DNA from: a virus
Strand: one strand, 5' to 3'
IMG/VR virus record: IMGVR_UViG_3300032116_000277
Coordinates: 1 to 53,218 of that record
DNA: 53,218 nucleotides
Shown here: positions 31,835 through 38,389 of the stretch, in pieces
How positions within the stretch are numbered: the stretch's first letter is position 1
Layout of the letters: the number at the start of each line of letters is the position of its first letter
Translations under genes and position numbers: made by a program
Notes under the pieces: model-generated
Databases searched by the model: none
The model's input: the letters and a program-made list of their open reading frames with translations, nothing else
What the model was told of the DNA's origin: nothing

Positions 31835-31970
31835 CTGTACTGATTTGTTCTGTACTGCAAGTTTCACCTTGACAGCAGGGTTGGATATTGTTCTTACAAA
31901 CACTACATTGTATGTGTCCGTGAACATCTACTGGAATGTATGGATGGTTACATACGGGACATAGATTCAT
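31803..31970 (-). CDS. small zinc-ribbon protein (55 aa)
   Basis: Four-Cys zinc ribbon: CPVC (residues 4-7) and CSVC (about 22-25), with an intervening HPYIPVDVHGH, then CCQGETC and a Ser/Thr tail. Its ATG overlaps the stop of the upstream membrane-protein gene (ATGA), and its 3' end overlaps the 194-residue gene. A compact metal-binding protein; partner unknown. Confidence 0.65.
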   Translation of the reverse strand: MNLCPVCNHPYIPVDVHGHIQCSVCKNNIQPCCQGETCSTEQISTDETVSSTTST

Positions 31971-32080
31971 AAGCTAATTACTATTAGTATGATTATTGTA
32001 ATAACAAGACCAAGCATTGATATAAACGCAATAGTCTCATTTGTTTCCTGTTGATCAGGACGTCTACCTTGGTTATTCAT
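31967..32080 (-). CDS. small membrane protein (37 aa)
   Basis: ATG 32078-32080. Polar N-terminus (MNNQGRRPDQQETNET) followed by one hydrophobic segment (IAFISMLGLVITIIILIVISL) that runs to the end. A single-pass micropeptide. It sits 22 bases after the terminator at 32103, with an AT-rich leader. Confidence 0.55.
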   Translation of the reverse strand: MNNQGRRPDQQETNETIAFISMLGLVITIIILIVISL

Positions 32081-32102
32081 AGGTATAGGATTTTAAAATA
32101 AA

Positions 32103-32126
32103 ACCAGGGTGTAGAAACACCCCGGT
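32103..32126 (-). terminator. intrinsic terminator closing the 32.1-33.2 kb region
   Basis: Stem ACC-A-GGGTGT / ACACCC-C-GGT with loop AGAA. On the minus strand it is followed by TTTTATTTTAAAA. It caps transcripts coming from the largely non-coding region 32127-33212 and from the HTH gene before it. Confidence 0.75.
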
Positions 32127-32155
32127 AACGATTGCTTGCTTGCCATTAAGGCAGT

Positions 32156-32198
32156 AAAGATGAGAGGACTTGAACCTCTTGATATACCTATCATCTTT
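32156..32198 (-). ncRNA. tRNA-like minihelix (acceptor stem plus T-arm only)
   Basis: On the minus strand: 7-bp stem AAAGATG/CATCTTT, a 12-base connector, 5-bp stem AGAGG/CCTCT with loop TTCAAGT. The stem lengths (7 and 5), the 7-base T-loop consensus TTCRANY and direct stacking are those of the acceptor/T-arm half of a tRNA, with no D-arm or anticodon arm. The 3' flank is ACTGCC, not CCA. It could be a recognition or processing element at the 3' end of the region A RNA. Confidence 0.5.
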
Positions 32199-32338
32199 AT
32201 TTAACACTCTTATTTTATCCAGCTTACAAGTGTTTTGGCTGTCCCCACAGGAGGCTGACTTTCCTCCACTGCTATTTTTTCTAAGGTGGGTTAGGAATAA
32301 GTATTTTAGTTTGACCCCAGGTTACCAACCTGCTGTTA

Positions 32339-32413
32339 CTAAGTAACCGCCACTTGACCATATATGCAGCTAGCATACTTCTCATCGTCTAGATCCAGAC
32401 TATCCGGTAGCAT
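32339..32413 (-). CDS. possible micro-gene (24 aa)
   Basis: ATG 32411-32413 to TAG 32339-32341: MLPDSLDLDDEKYASCIYGQ, then VAVT. The residue composition looks coding, but the length is marginal and start context weak. It follows the 51-residue micro-gene. Confidence 0.25.
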   Translation of the reverse strand: MLPDSLDLDDEKYASCIYGQVAVT

Positions 32414-32434
32414 ATCCGGATCGTATCTTTTACT

Positions 32435-32454
32435 AGGTAATAAATTTATTACCT
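32435..32454. repeat. 20-bp perfect palindrome
   Basis: AGGTAATAAATTTATTACCT, an exact dyad. It includes the stop codon of the 51-residue micro-gene on the minus strand. It could be an operator or a weak hairpin; not seen elsewhere in the window. Confidence 0.45.
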
Positions 32455-32604
32455 GTCAATAATCACAAAATCTATACTCCATCTAAGCCACACTATTTCT
32501 ATAGACAGCATGCATAAGTCACCTTCAAAAAATCTATCGTGCATAACACGTAAAGTAGGTGTGATATAAGTGCTGTTATAGTTTTTAGATACTTGTAATT
32601 TCAT
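32449..32604 (-). CDS. micro-gene (51 aa), unknown
   Basis: ATG 32602-32604 to TAA 32449-32451. Begins MKLQVSKNYNSTYITPTLRV and ends IEIVWLRWSIDFVIIDR, with strong alternation of hydrophobic residues. The start overlaps the stop of another micro-gene (ATGA), the coupling style used across this phage, which argues that it is translated. Confidence 0.45.
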   Translation of the reverse strand: MKLQVSKNYNSTYITPTLRVMHDRFFEGDLCMLSIEIVWLRWSIDFVIIDR

Positions 32605-32687
32605 ATAGAGAGTTTAAAAAGGTGGTATACTTGTGATGCATACCAGATCCCATCTGAATTGACGCCACAGATACGGTATGACGGCAT
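32601..32687 (-). CDS. micro-gene (28 aa), unknown
   Basis: ATG 32685-32687, TGA 32601-32603. MPSYRICGVNSDGIWYASQV, then YHLFKLSI. Its stop overlaps the start of the 51-residue gene by 3 bases (ATGA). Too short for family recognition; kept because of the coupling and protein-like composition. Confidence 0.35.
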   Translation of the reverse strand: MPSYRICGVNSDGIWYASQVYHLFKLSI

Positions 32688-33212
32688 CTAGTTAAAGTCT
32701 ATTAGCTAGACTGTTCATTAAAAGTTTTTAAAGTCTATCTGAGGGACTACCTTTGAAGGTTGCCATCAGACAGGCTACTAGGTTAAACAATGCTCGTGAA
32801 CCGGTTACATGGTTTTTGGGGTTCTTCACCTTAATACCAAGGAGTATGTAGTAGCGGTTTTATCTACGGTATACTCTTAACTTTACAGTACTGATTGAGT
32901 AACGACTTCGCGGTCACAGGAGGTTATCTTAGATAGGCTCCTCAGATCAGACTTTTTGATTATTGACTACCATAACAGGTCAATGCTGGCCAAAGGCCAC
33001 TTGTCTTATATGACGTTATTATGATCAGACAAAAAGTTTGGCTATTAGATAGACACTATACCTTGGTTTCAGTCAATAAAGCCTACTTTGATGGTACATA
33101 GAAAAGACTTAGACCATGGGGAGCACGTGCATATAGGCCAGCTCGTTTAGGTTTTGTTTGAGTTTGGTCAAACCCAAACTAAGTCTTAGCTGTGGTTATC
33201 TAATCAGCCAAT

Positions 33213-33512
33213 TTATTTTAGAACAACAGTAACCTTACTTAAACCACGTCCACGATTAATTCGTGATATGATCTGTTTAGTTTCTAGTTCTTTCAAAGAA
33301 CGTTTAACAGTAATAGGTGTGATGTTTAATTCTGAAGCCATCTTTAAAACACTGACAGTTAATTGGTTATTTATACTATCAGCAAAAGTGCACAGATAAG
33401 CATACACAGCCTTATCACGTATTTTTAAATTAGGATCTCTCATTACAGTACTGGTGCACTGACCAAACCCACCTTTTAATCTACTGTTCTGATATATCAT
33501 ATTGTAGAACAA
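33213..33512 (-). CDS. winged-helix/HTH protein (replication or regulatory)
   Basis: Up to 99 residues; Met5 (33500) is also a possible start. GGFGQCTSTVMRDPNLKIRDKAVYAYLCTFAD is the typical opening of HTH_36/replication-initiator-like winged helices. It is followed by a second helix pair, LTVSVLKMASELNITPITVKRSLKELE, and a QIISRINRGRG wing. It probably binds DNA or acts as a regulator of the minus-strand block. TTGTAGAAG lies 21 bases upstream (33533-33540). Confidence 0.65.
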   Translation of the reverse strand: MFYNMIYQNSRLKGGFGQCTSTVMRDPNLKIRDKAVYAYLCTFADSINNQLTVSVLKMASELNITPITVKRSLKELETKQIISRINRGRGLSKVTVVLK

Positions 33513-33619
33513 TATTAGAGAACTTTTTTGACTTCTACAAATAAATGTACCAGGAAAGTCCCACTAGGGGACCCCCGGTACTTACCAACCCTAATCCTCA
33601 TTAGTTAAATAGTAAAAAG

Positions 33620-33640
33620 AGCCGGCTTGACGTACCGGCT
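33620..33640 (-). terminator. intrinsic terminator closing region B
   Basis: Stem AGCCGG / CCGGCT with a 9-base loop. On the minus strand it is followed by CTTTTTACTATTT. It marks the 3' end of a transcript coming from 33900. Confidence 0.65.
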
Positions 33641-33900
33641 GTGCTGAGTTTCCTACATCTGAGCAGCTAAGCTGCCAGGTTCAGTATTGTATAACTACTT
33701 GCTTGGCGTATTCTGGCTAACATGAACCTAGTTCAATGCAGTATACAAGCGTTTGTTGCCCCCTTTACGACAGGCGTTACTACGTACACAGTAAATGCGG
33801 TAGCTTTTTCCTCCTGTATCAGCTCATGGTTGATCAGTATCCTAGTACCAGGGTTAGGGTAAGAGCGTGCCCACGCTAGCTTGTGCTAGCCTCACCGAGT
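33641..33900 (-). ncRNA. region B: approximately 260-nt structured RNA candidate
   Basis: No gene fits between the stop at 33901 and the terminator at 33620-33640. The minus strand has many hairpins, for example GCTAGC-ACAA-GCTAGC near 33872-33888 next to GTGGGCAC, and GCAGCTTAGCTGC at 33660-33675. GC content is higher than in coding neighbours. It ends at an intrinsic terminator. A small ncRNA or a long leader for the downstream HTH gene are both possible. Confidence 0.4.
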
Positions 33901-34227
33901 TTAATTATGTTTACCAAACTTAAGTACAAGATTAGTAACACCGTTTACTTTTCTAATCTCCCAGTTATTAATAGGGATAATAAACTCACCTTTTCTAAAA
34001 GTTGAGCTTTTGTAATTAGAATCAGTAGTTGGATTACTTACTGTTTTTCCAAGTTTAGATCTTTGATCGTATACATACTGTCTTAAACTACCAACAGTTC
34101 TGTTAAGTTCTTTAGCAGTTTTTTCAAGATAGTCTTGAGTAAGTTTAATTTGACCTTGAATAGCAGGTTTCAGAGTGTTGTACTCTGATTCAGAATAAAA
34201 GCGGATTGTTCTTTTAGCTTTTTTCAT
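33901..34227 (-). CDS. HTH-like protein, paralogue C (108 aa)
   Basis: The N-terminal helical part (IKLTQDYLEKTAKELNRTVGSLRQYVYDQRSKLG) is a helix-turn-helix resembling those at 27793 and 28212. The C-terminus is a beta segment (FIIPINNWEIRKVNGVTNLVLKF) with the same NG turn. It is a candidate DNA-binding regulator. It lies 19 bases after the gene at 34247. Confidence 0.5.
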   Translation of the reverse strand: MKKAKRTIRFYSESEYNTLKPAIQGQIKLTQDYLEKTAKELNRTVGSLRQYVYDQRSKLGKTVSNPTTDSNYKSSTFRKGEFIIPINNWEIRKVNGVTNLVLKFGKHN

Positions 34228-34246
34228 TTGGATTGGATTTTATTTT

Positions 34247-34837
34247 TTAAAAATTGGTTTGATCAGTAATACTAATCATTGGCACAGTGTCTTTGTATAT
34301 ATAACACTGGTATTCCTTTGTTACTGTTTTAAGAACATAGGATTTGTACTTTGAATACTTGTCACAGTGACTATACATAAGTTTAAGTTCAGGATGCAGA
34401 GTATTATCTATTAGTTTGGCAAACTGTTTTATAGTTTTATCAAGGCCAATTGGTCTTATAGATAATGTAAAACATACATTCTTAGTAAACTTAGGTATAT
34501 GTAAGCGTGCGTTATTAATACTGCAGCAGAAGTCAAGATCGTAAAAAGTATTTGGTTGATTAGCGGTGGCATGATAAACATCTGAGTATCTTATTTCACT
34601 ATCTATTACAGGCATATAGTGATCTAGTTGCAAAGTAAGCTTAGACATATCGTATTCATATATCTCTGCACTTTTAACTTTATATGACCGTAATAAAAGT
34701 AGATAATCAGTGATGTTTGGTCCTCCAAGACCTACAACCTTGTTTAGTTTATTCCATTTAAGCTTTTCGTATATGCTGGCTTGTACTGCACGTTTGTTTA
34801 TTGACTGAGTATAATCAGTTTTATGTGAGTAAGGCAT
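34247..34837 (-). CDS. Rossmann-like protein, possible SAM-dependent methyltransferase (196 aa)
   Basis: It contains LNKVVGLGGPNITDYLLLLRSYKVKSAEIYEYD, resembling a nucleotide-binding GxGGP loop followed by an acidic strand end, then FYDLDFCCSI near residue 100, where a methyltransferase catalytic strand would lie. The rest is divergent. DNA methyltransferase relatives in crAss-like phages have this shape. The call is tentative. Confidence 0.4.
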   Translation of the reverse strand: MPYSHKTDYTQSINKRAVQASIYEKLKWNKLNKVVGLGGPNITDYLLLLRSYKVKSAEIYEYDMSKLTLQLDHYMPVIDSEIRYSDVYHATANQPNTFYDLDFCCSINNARLHIPKFTKNVCFTLSIRPIGLDKTIKQFAKLIDNTLHPELKLMYSHCDKYSKYKSYVLKTVTKEYQCYIYKDTVPMISITDQTNF

Positions 34838-34931
34838 AGAATGAATATTGGGTTAGAAAAGTTACGGTTTAAAGCTTACCGTAAACTGCCCATTGAATGA
34901 AGTCCAACGGGTCTAAGTCCTTTAATAAAGG
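34838..34931 (-). other. segment in frame with the preceding micro-gene beyond its TGA
   Basis: The stretch after the TGA at 34932 stays open in the same frame to TAA at 34869-34871 and encodes PLLKDLDPLDFIQWAVYGKL, which reads as natural protein. There is no ATG in that part. See the entry for 34932-35102. Bases 34838-34868 hold only an AT-rich leader for the 34247 gene. Confidence 0.4.
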
Positions 34932-35102
34932 TCACATGTGCACAGATAGTTTACCATGCATCATGCTTACCCGAAACTCTTTACACCATTCTGAGTATGG
35001 TGGTGGGTTTTCGGGATAGGTGGATTTAAACGTGCTGATACACAGCTTTTGGTTTTCACAGGAGGCTTTGGATATACCGAGCCAAGTAAGTAGTGTTTTC
35101 AT
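34932..35102 (-). CDS. small protein (56 aa) with possible TGA readthrough to 76-77 aa
   Basis: ATG 35100-35102, TGA 34932-34934. Begins MKTLLTWLGISKASCENQKL and contains TYPENPPPYSEWCKEF. The TGA is followed by C (TGA-C, a leaky context), then by 20 more sense codons in frame ending at TAA 34869. This suggests readthrough, or a recently broken gene. No family recognised. Confidence 0.55.
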   Translation of the reverse strand: MKTLLTWLGISKASCENQKLCISTFKSTYPENPPPYSEWCKEFRVSMMHGKLSVHM

Positions 35103-35113
35103 ATAAGGATAAA

Positions 35114-35581
35114 TTAAGATTCCATGAGTTCCATGATTTCAATTGCTCTCTCATAGTTTTCAGCCCATACTTCAGCTCCCTTTATAACCCACATTTTTCT
35201 TCCAGTTGTTATATCAATCTGAACAGGAGGAGGATTTAGCTCATGACCAATTCCCCACTCACTCTCTGGTCTAAGAATACATACTGGTATCCATACAAAC
35301 CCTGATTGAACACCTCGGTTTGTTGGGTATACTATATTATTCTCAGTTAAAAAGTTGAGCATACCTTCATTTTCAGAGTAATCTTTTATTAGAATTTCAT
35401 CCTCATCTAATAATACATCTGGAAGATTTACGCTTGCTATAGCGTAAGGAAAGCCATAATCTTCAGAGTTCTCATCTGCATATAGCAGTTCAAGAGAAGG
35501 TCTTCCGTTATTATACTTTCTTTTGCGTATTGACACTGGGCAGGGGTCACTGCCTTCAAGTGTCACAAAAAATTTCTGCAT
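35114..35581 (-). CDS. DUF4313-like protein (155 aa)
   Basis: It contains YADENSEDYGFPYAIASVNLPDVLLDEDEILIKDYSENEGMLNFLTENNIV, which follows the pattern of the DUF4313 family of plasmids and phages of Bacteroidota. The remaining C-terminus (GRKMWVIKGAEVWAENYERAIEIMELM) is an extra helical element. Function of the family is unknown. It overlaps the PcfJ-like gene by 26 bases. Confidence 0.55.
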   Translation of the reverse strand: MQKFFVTLEGSDPCPVSIRKRKYNNGRPSLELLYADENSEDYGFPYAIASVNLPDVLLDEDEILIKDYSENEGMLNFLTENNIVYPTNRGVQSGFVWIPVCILRPESEWGIGHELNPPPVQIDITTGRKMWVIKGAEVWAENYERAIEIMELMES

Positions 35582-36653
35582 GTGTAATGTTTTTTACAGT
35601 TTTAGGATAATTATTTATATCATTTAACCATTGCTTTACTTCATGTAAAATGCTAGAATCAGGACGTTGATTGAACTTACCCATTAGCTGATTGAAATGT
35701 AGACCTGTAGTTTTATCATAAGCTAAACCAAGAGTAAGACCGTATGTAGAGCCATCATTAACATGAAAGACTACAAAGTTTTCATACTTTATAGCATTCC
35801 AATAGTTCGTATAAACACAGTGCTTCATCACTTTACCTTCTTTGAATACATCATATTGATTATCAAGAAGTGTATACCTATTGTCATTATACTTTTGAAA
35901 TTTCTTTAACCAGTTAAGAGGTTCTCTAGACATACTATCAGATTCTAATTCCATTAGTTCTTCTGTCCATTTCTTGTGCTCTTCTTCCATACGTCTTACA
36001 GACCAGTTAAAATCAATTTTACGATCAAGTATAAGAGCTTGCTGCATTAGATCATTTATTGAACCATGCTGAGAAAAACTATCAGCAGTACTTTGAACAA
36101 AATCTAAATAGTGATCCAAGTTCTTTGCAACAGATATACCTTCTAGCAACTGAGTTTTAGTTACATTATTTTCTACAGCATGTTTAAGATAGTTAGCAGA
36201 AGCATTTTTAACTCTGTATAGTTTAAGAATGGTAGTAAACAAATCATGCGGATTAGTAATCTTTCCTACAATTATTTTACCCATAATAGAGTTAGTAATA
36301 AACTGCAGATACTTTTCCTTAACCCATTCTTTACCTAGCTTAGAAAGAACATCGTGCAAGTATGGTATAGTGTGAAGTTTACCACCAAACCAAACATTCA
36401 TTTTACCTTTTGGATCTACGGTAAAACCATAATGACTGTTCTTCTTCATAAAATATTCTTTACCCCGACTTATTTTGTACACTGTATATGAATAGTGTAC
36501 TGTTCCGTCTTCACGGATTAATATGTTTCCACATGGAAAGTGGTTACCTTGAAACTGTCGGTGATAGAGTATATTTTTTGCTATGGACTGTGGCATAGCT
36601 AAGAAGTCTTTTACTTCTTGATTAATTTCTTGTATAGCAATCGTTTTTTCCAT
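35556..36653 (-). CDS. PcfJ-like protein
   Basis: 365 residues from ATG 36651-36653 (MEKTIAIQEINQEVKDFL); a longer start at 36713 would run into a terminator. The C-terminal third has MKHCVYTNYWNAIKYENFVVFHV and LGLAYDKTTGLHFNQLMGKFNQRP, the signature of the PcfJ family, first seen in conjugative plasmids and common in phages and mobile elements. Biochemical role unknown. It follows the hairpin at 36681-36704. Confidence 0.7.
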   Translation of the reverse strand: MEKTIAIQEINQEVKDFLAMPQSIAKNILYHRQFQGNHFPCGNILIREDGTVHYSYTVYKISRGKEYFMKKNSHYGFTVDPKGKMNVWFGGKLHTIPYLHDVLSKLGKEWVKEKYLQFITNSIMGKIIVGKITNPHDLFTTILKLYRVKNASANYLKHAVENNVTKTQLLEGISVAKNLDHYLDFVQSTADSFSQHGSINDLMQQALILDRKIDFNWSVRRMEEEHKKWTEELMELESDSMSREPLNWLKKFQKYNDNRYTLLDNQYDVFKEGKVMKHCVYTNYWNAIKYENFVVFHVNDGSTYGLTLGLAYDKTTGLHFNQLMGKFNQRPDSSILHEVKQWLNDINNYPKTVKNITHAEIFCDT

Positions 36654-36680
36654 ATAGGATTTATTATTAATTAATAAAAA

Positions 36681-36704
36681 ACCCGGTAGCCGAAGCCACC
36701 GGGT
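36681..36704 (-). terminator. intrinsic terminator upstream of the PcfJ-like gene
   Basis: Stem ACCCGGT / ACCGGGT with an inner GC/GC pair and small loop. On the minus strand it is followed by TTTTTTATTAATT. It ends the transcript of the lipoprotein/archaemetzincin genes. Confidence 0.75.
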
Positions 36705-36728
36705 AATAACCATTAAACCAACACCATA

Positions 36729-36884
36729 TTACTGAGGTACTCTTGTAATCAGCTTGCTTCTTCCTTTGCATCCGTAGCCTTGTGTGCTACAACTACATAA
36801 ACCAGCAAGAAGTGCTAGAAATACAATAGTGATAAGAAGATATTTTGCAGCAGTTTCATTTTGCTGACGTTGATTTTCTTTCAT
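36729..36884 (-). CDS. small lipoprotein candidate (51 aa)
   Basis: ATG 36882-36884, TAA 36729-36731. Polar start (KENQRQQNETAA), hydrophobic segment (KYLLITIVFLALLAGL), then C-S-C: a lipobox-like LAGLC. The mature tail would be about 25 residues with another Cys (CKGRSKLITRVPQ). It lies 9 bases after the archaemetzincin stop. The host membrane is the likely site. Confidence 0.55.
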   Translation of the reverse strand: MKENQRQQNETAAKYLLITIVFLALLAGLCSCSTQGYGCKGRSKLITRVPQ

Positions 36885-36893
36885 GACTTATAA

Positions 36894-37469
36894 TTATAAA
36901 CGTTTATTAATAAGTTTAGATCTACATATGTTGCAGAAGTAGGTACCTTCTTGATCAACTTGTTTGATTGTACCTTTTGCAGAACTCATTAAGCATTTAG
37001 AGTCATTAGTACAATGATCAAGACCAAAGTTGTGACCTACTTCATGTATTGAAACTTTATTAATACGCTCAAGAACTAGTTTTTTAGAAAAGCCTTTTAA
37101 TCTATAAACAGATACAACGCATATGTTACTATTGCGTTTTGCAAGCCCAAATATTCCCCACTCAGGTTGACCGGGTGTTTTAGTATAGCAAACATCTTTT
37201 TCAGTAATAAGTATCGTATGATTAGATGTTTCATACTTATCAAGCATTTTTTGAGCATCATATCTACTACTTCTTATTTTAGCATGTATATCTTTAGTTC
37301 CACTTATAGGCGTATTAACTATACATCTGATACTATAAAAAGATTCTAATGAAGACTTGATCGTATTTATGTAAGCTTTGTCTACATTATCTATAGGTTG
37401 TATGTATATAACTGACTTAGAATCTATGTGAAAAAGATGAATAATAAATAAAAACAGTAGAGTTTTCAT
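36894..37469 (-). CDS. secreted archaemetzincin-like zinc protease
   Basis: 191 residues. Signal peptide about 1-16 (LLFLFIIHLFHIDS). The motif IHEVGHNFGLDHCTNDSKCLM places His142, Glu143, His146 and His152 as the metzincin zinc site, with Cys153 and Cys159, and Met161 as the Met turn, exactly the archaemetzincin form. A further pair CNIC at about 179-182 gives the second zinc site. It would hydrolyse proteins outside the inner membrane. Exported archaemetzincins in phages are unusual. A 71-base hairpin lies upstream. Confidence 0.8.
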   Translation of the reverse strand: MKTLLFLFIIHLFHIDSKSVIYIQPIDNVDKAYINTIKSSLESFYSIRCIVNTPISGTKDIHAKIRSSRYDAQKMLDKYETSNHTILITEKDVCYTKTPGQPEWGIFGLAKRNSNICVVSVYRLKGFSKKLVLERINKVSIHEVGHNFGLDHCTNDSKCLMSSAKGTIKQVDQEGTYFCNICRSKLINKRL

Positions 37470-37495
37470 ATGGTACTATTTTAATTATCAAATAT

Positions 37496-37566
37496 CACTG
37501 GAGGCATGTATAACATAGAGATATAGTTTTAAATTAATAATATGTTATTAAGACATACCCCCAGTG
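37496..37566 (-). other. long imperfect hairpin in the leader of the archaemetzincin gene
   Basis: Outer stem CACTGG/CCAGTG, middle GG-C-ATGT/ACAT-A-CC, inner ATAACATA/TATGTTAT, together about 20 pairs over 71 bases, with an AT-rich loop. It occupies nearly all of the 107-base gap 37470-37576. It could be a leader structure, terminator or processing site. No T run follows on the minus strand, so a plain terminator is less likely. Confidence 0.5.
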
Positions 37567-37576
37567 AGAACTTAAA

Positions 37577-37897
37577 CTAAGGCAAATATTGAAACACAAT
37601 AACTCCTATAAAACTTAGTATACAAACAGACAGCATTACTGCCATTTTATATACTCCATCCTTTTTAAAAGAAGGACGTTTATAGAAAGGATCTGTTCTA
37701 ACATCTAAGTAAAAACCAAAGCTTACAATACCAGTACCCATAAAAAATGCATTAACGAAGTCTTTATCAGTAAGCTGAATAGTTATTGTGTGATTACCAA
37801 CAACACTAACTGATATTAAAGCGTACACTGCATAAATAAGACAAACTAGTCCTAAAATAAAACTAGAGTTTTTTAAAAGTTTAAGAGTAGGTTCCAT
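37577..37897 (-). CDS. membrane protein (106 aa), three hydrophobic segments
   Basis: Hydrophobic stretches at about 12-30 (SSFILGLVCLIYAVYALISV), 48-63 (VNAFFMGTGIVSFGFYL) and 85-103 (KMAVMLSVCILSFIGVIVFQ). No family recognised. It is followed by the hairpin 37496-37566 and preceded by a terminator. The role is unknown; small membrane proteins cluster here. Confidence 0.55.
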   Translation of the reverse strand: MEPTLKLLKNSSFILGLVCLIYAVYALISVSVVGNHTITIQLTDKDFVNAFFMGTGIVSFGFYLDVRTDPFYKRPSFKKDGVYKMAVMLSVCILSFIGVIVFQYLP

Positions 37898-37928
37898 AAA
37901 AGGATTTTAAAATTTTAATAAATAAAGT

Positions 37929-37966
37929 GGTTAGCCCCTTGGGTCAATGACTTACGGGGCTTAACC
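37929..37966 (-). terminator. hairpin between membrane-protein genes
   Basis: Stem GGTTA-GCCCC / GGGGC-TTAACC with one bulge and a 17-base loop. On the minus strand it is followed by ACTTTATTTATT. A likely terminator for the genes at 37973-38379. Confidence 0.6.
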
Positions 37967-37972
37967 AACCAT

Positions 37973-38182
37973 TCAAGCTTTAGATAATTTTTCTTCTAGA
38001 TCTATACATACAACTAAAGATGGAATCCAACCAAGAACTACCATAAAAAAGCCTATACCACCGCTAGTGGCGGCCTCTCGGAAAGTCCCTGATTCCATGC
38101 ATAAATATGTAAGTGTAGATAAGCATAACCAGGTAATTAGTAATGTACCTAGAAAGCCAAGCATAAGAATTGTTCCTTTCAT
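37973..38182 (-). CDS. two-pass membrane protein (69 aa)
   Basis: Two hydrophobic segments (about 5-28 and 42-60; LMLGFLGTLLITWLCLSTLTYL, GIGFFMVVLGWIPSLVV). Start coupled to the upstream gene stop (ATGA). Holin-like topology, but far from the lysis cassette. Function unknown. Confidence 0.5.
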   Translation of the reverse strand: MKGTILMLGFLGTLLITWLCLSTLTYLCMESGTFREAATSGGIGFFMVVLGWIPSLVVCIDLEEKLSKA

Positions 38183-38379
38183 AATGCGTTTCTTTTTTGT
38201 GAACGATTTGGTTTGTAAGGAAAAGCTCTGCGGTAATCAGATTCTAATGTGTCGTAAATGTCAGACCATTGTTTTTTCAAGCCATCAGTACGAAATGTCC
38301 ATACAGATACAAGAACTTCCCATAACAAGAATGGGATTGCAAGAAGACTTAATCCTAAGATTTTTAATAAGTACTTCAT
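38179..38379 (-). CDS. single-pass membrane protein (66 aa)
   Basis: N-terminal hydrophobic segment (YLLKILGLSLLAIPFLLWEVLVSVW), then a polar C-terminus (DIYDTLESDYRRAFPYKPNRSQKRN). It overlaps the next gene by 4 bases. No family recognised. It follows the giant RNA candidate (region C). Confidence 0.5.
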   Translation of the reverse strand: MKYLLKILGLSLLAIPFLLWEVLVSVWTFRTDGLKKQWSDIYDTLESDYRRAFPYKPNRSQKRNAL

Positions 38380-38389
38380 TTTGTTTGAG

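Larger units (their letters stand above)
32127..33212 (-). ncRNA. largely non-coding region A: structured RNA candidate with micro-ORFs
   Basis: About 1.1 kb between the HTH gene at 33213 and the terminator at 32103 on the minus strand, with no gene longer than 51 codons. It has many short hairpins: CAGGTT/AACCTG at 32318-32332, GGAGG/CCTCC at 32250-32267, TGGCC/GGCCA around 32986-32998, and the exact palindrome at 32435-32454. It ends with a tRNA-like mini-hairpin (32156-32198). Three possible micro-genes lie in 32339-32687. The balance of RNA structure and tiny coding genes cannot be settled by reading; the same kind of composition occurs in regions B, C and D. Confidence 0.4.

Noticed and set aside
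32245-32270. RNase P RNA conserved motif (GAGGAAAGTC on the minus strand)
   Set aside because: The rest of the RNase P core (P4 partner, CR-V) is absent and the bases pair locally as a simple hairpin.
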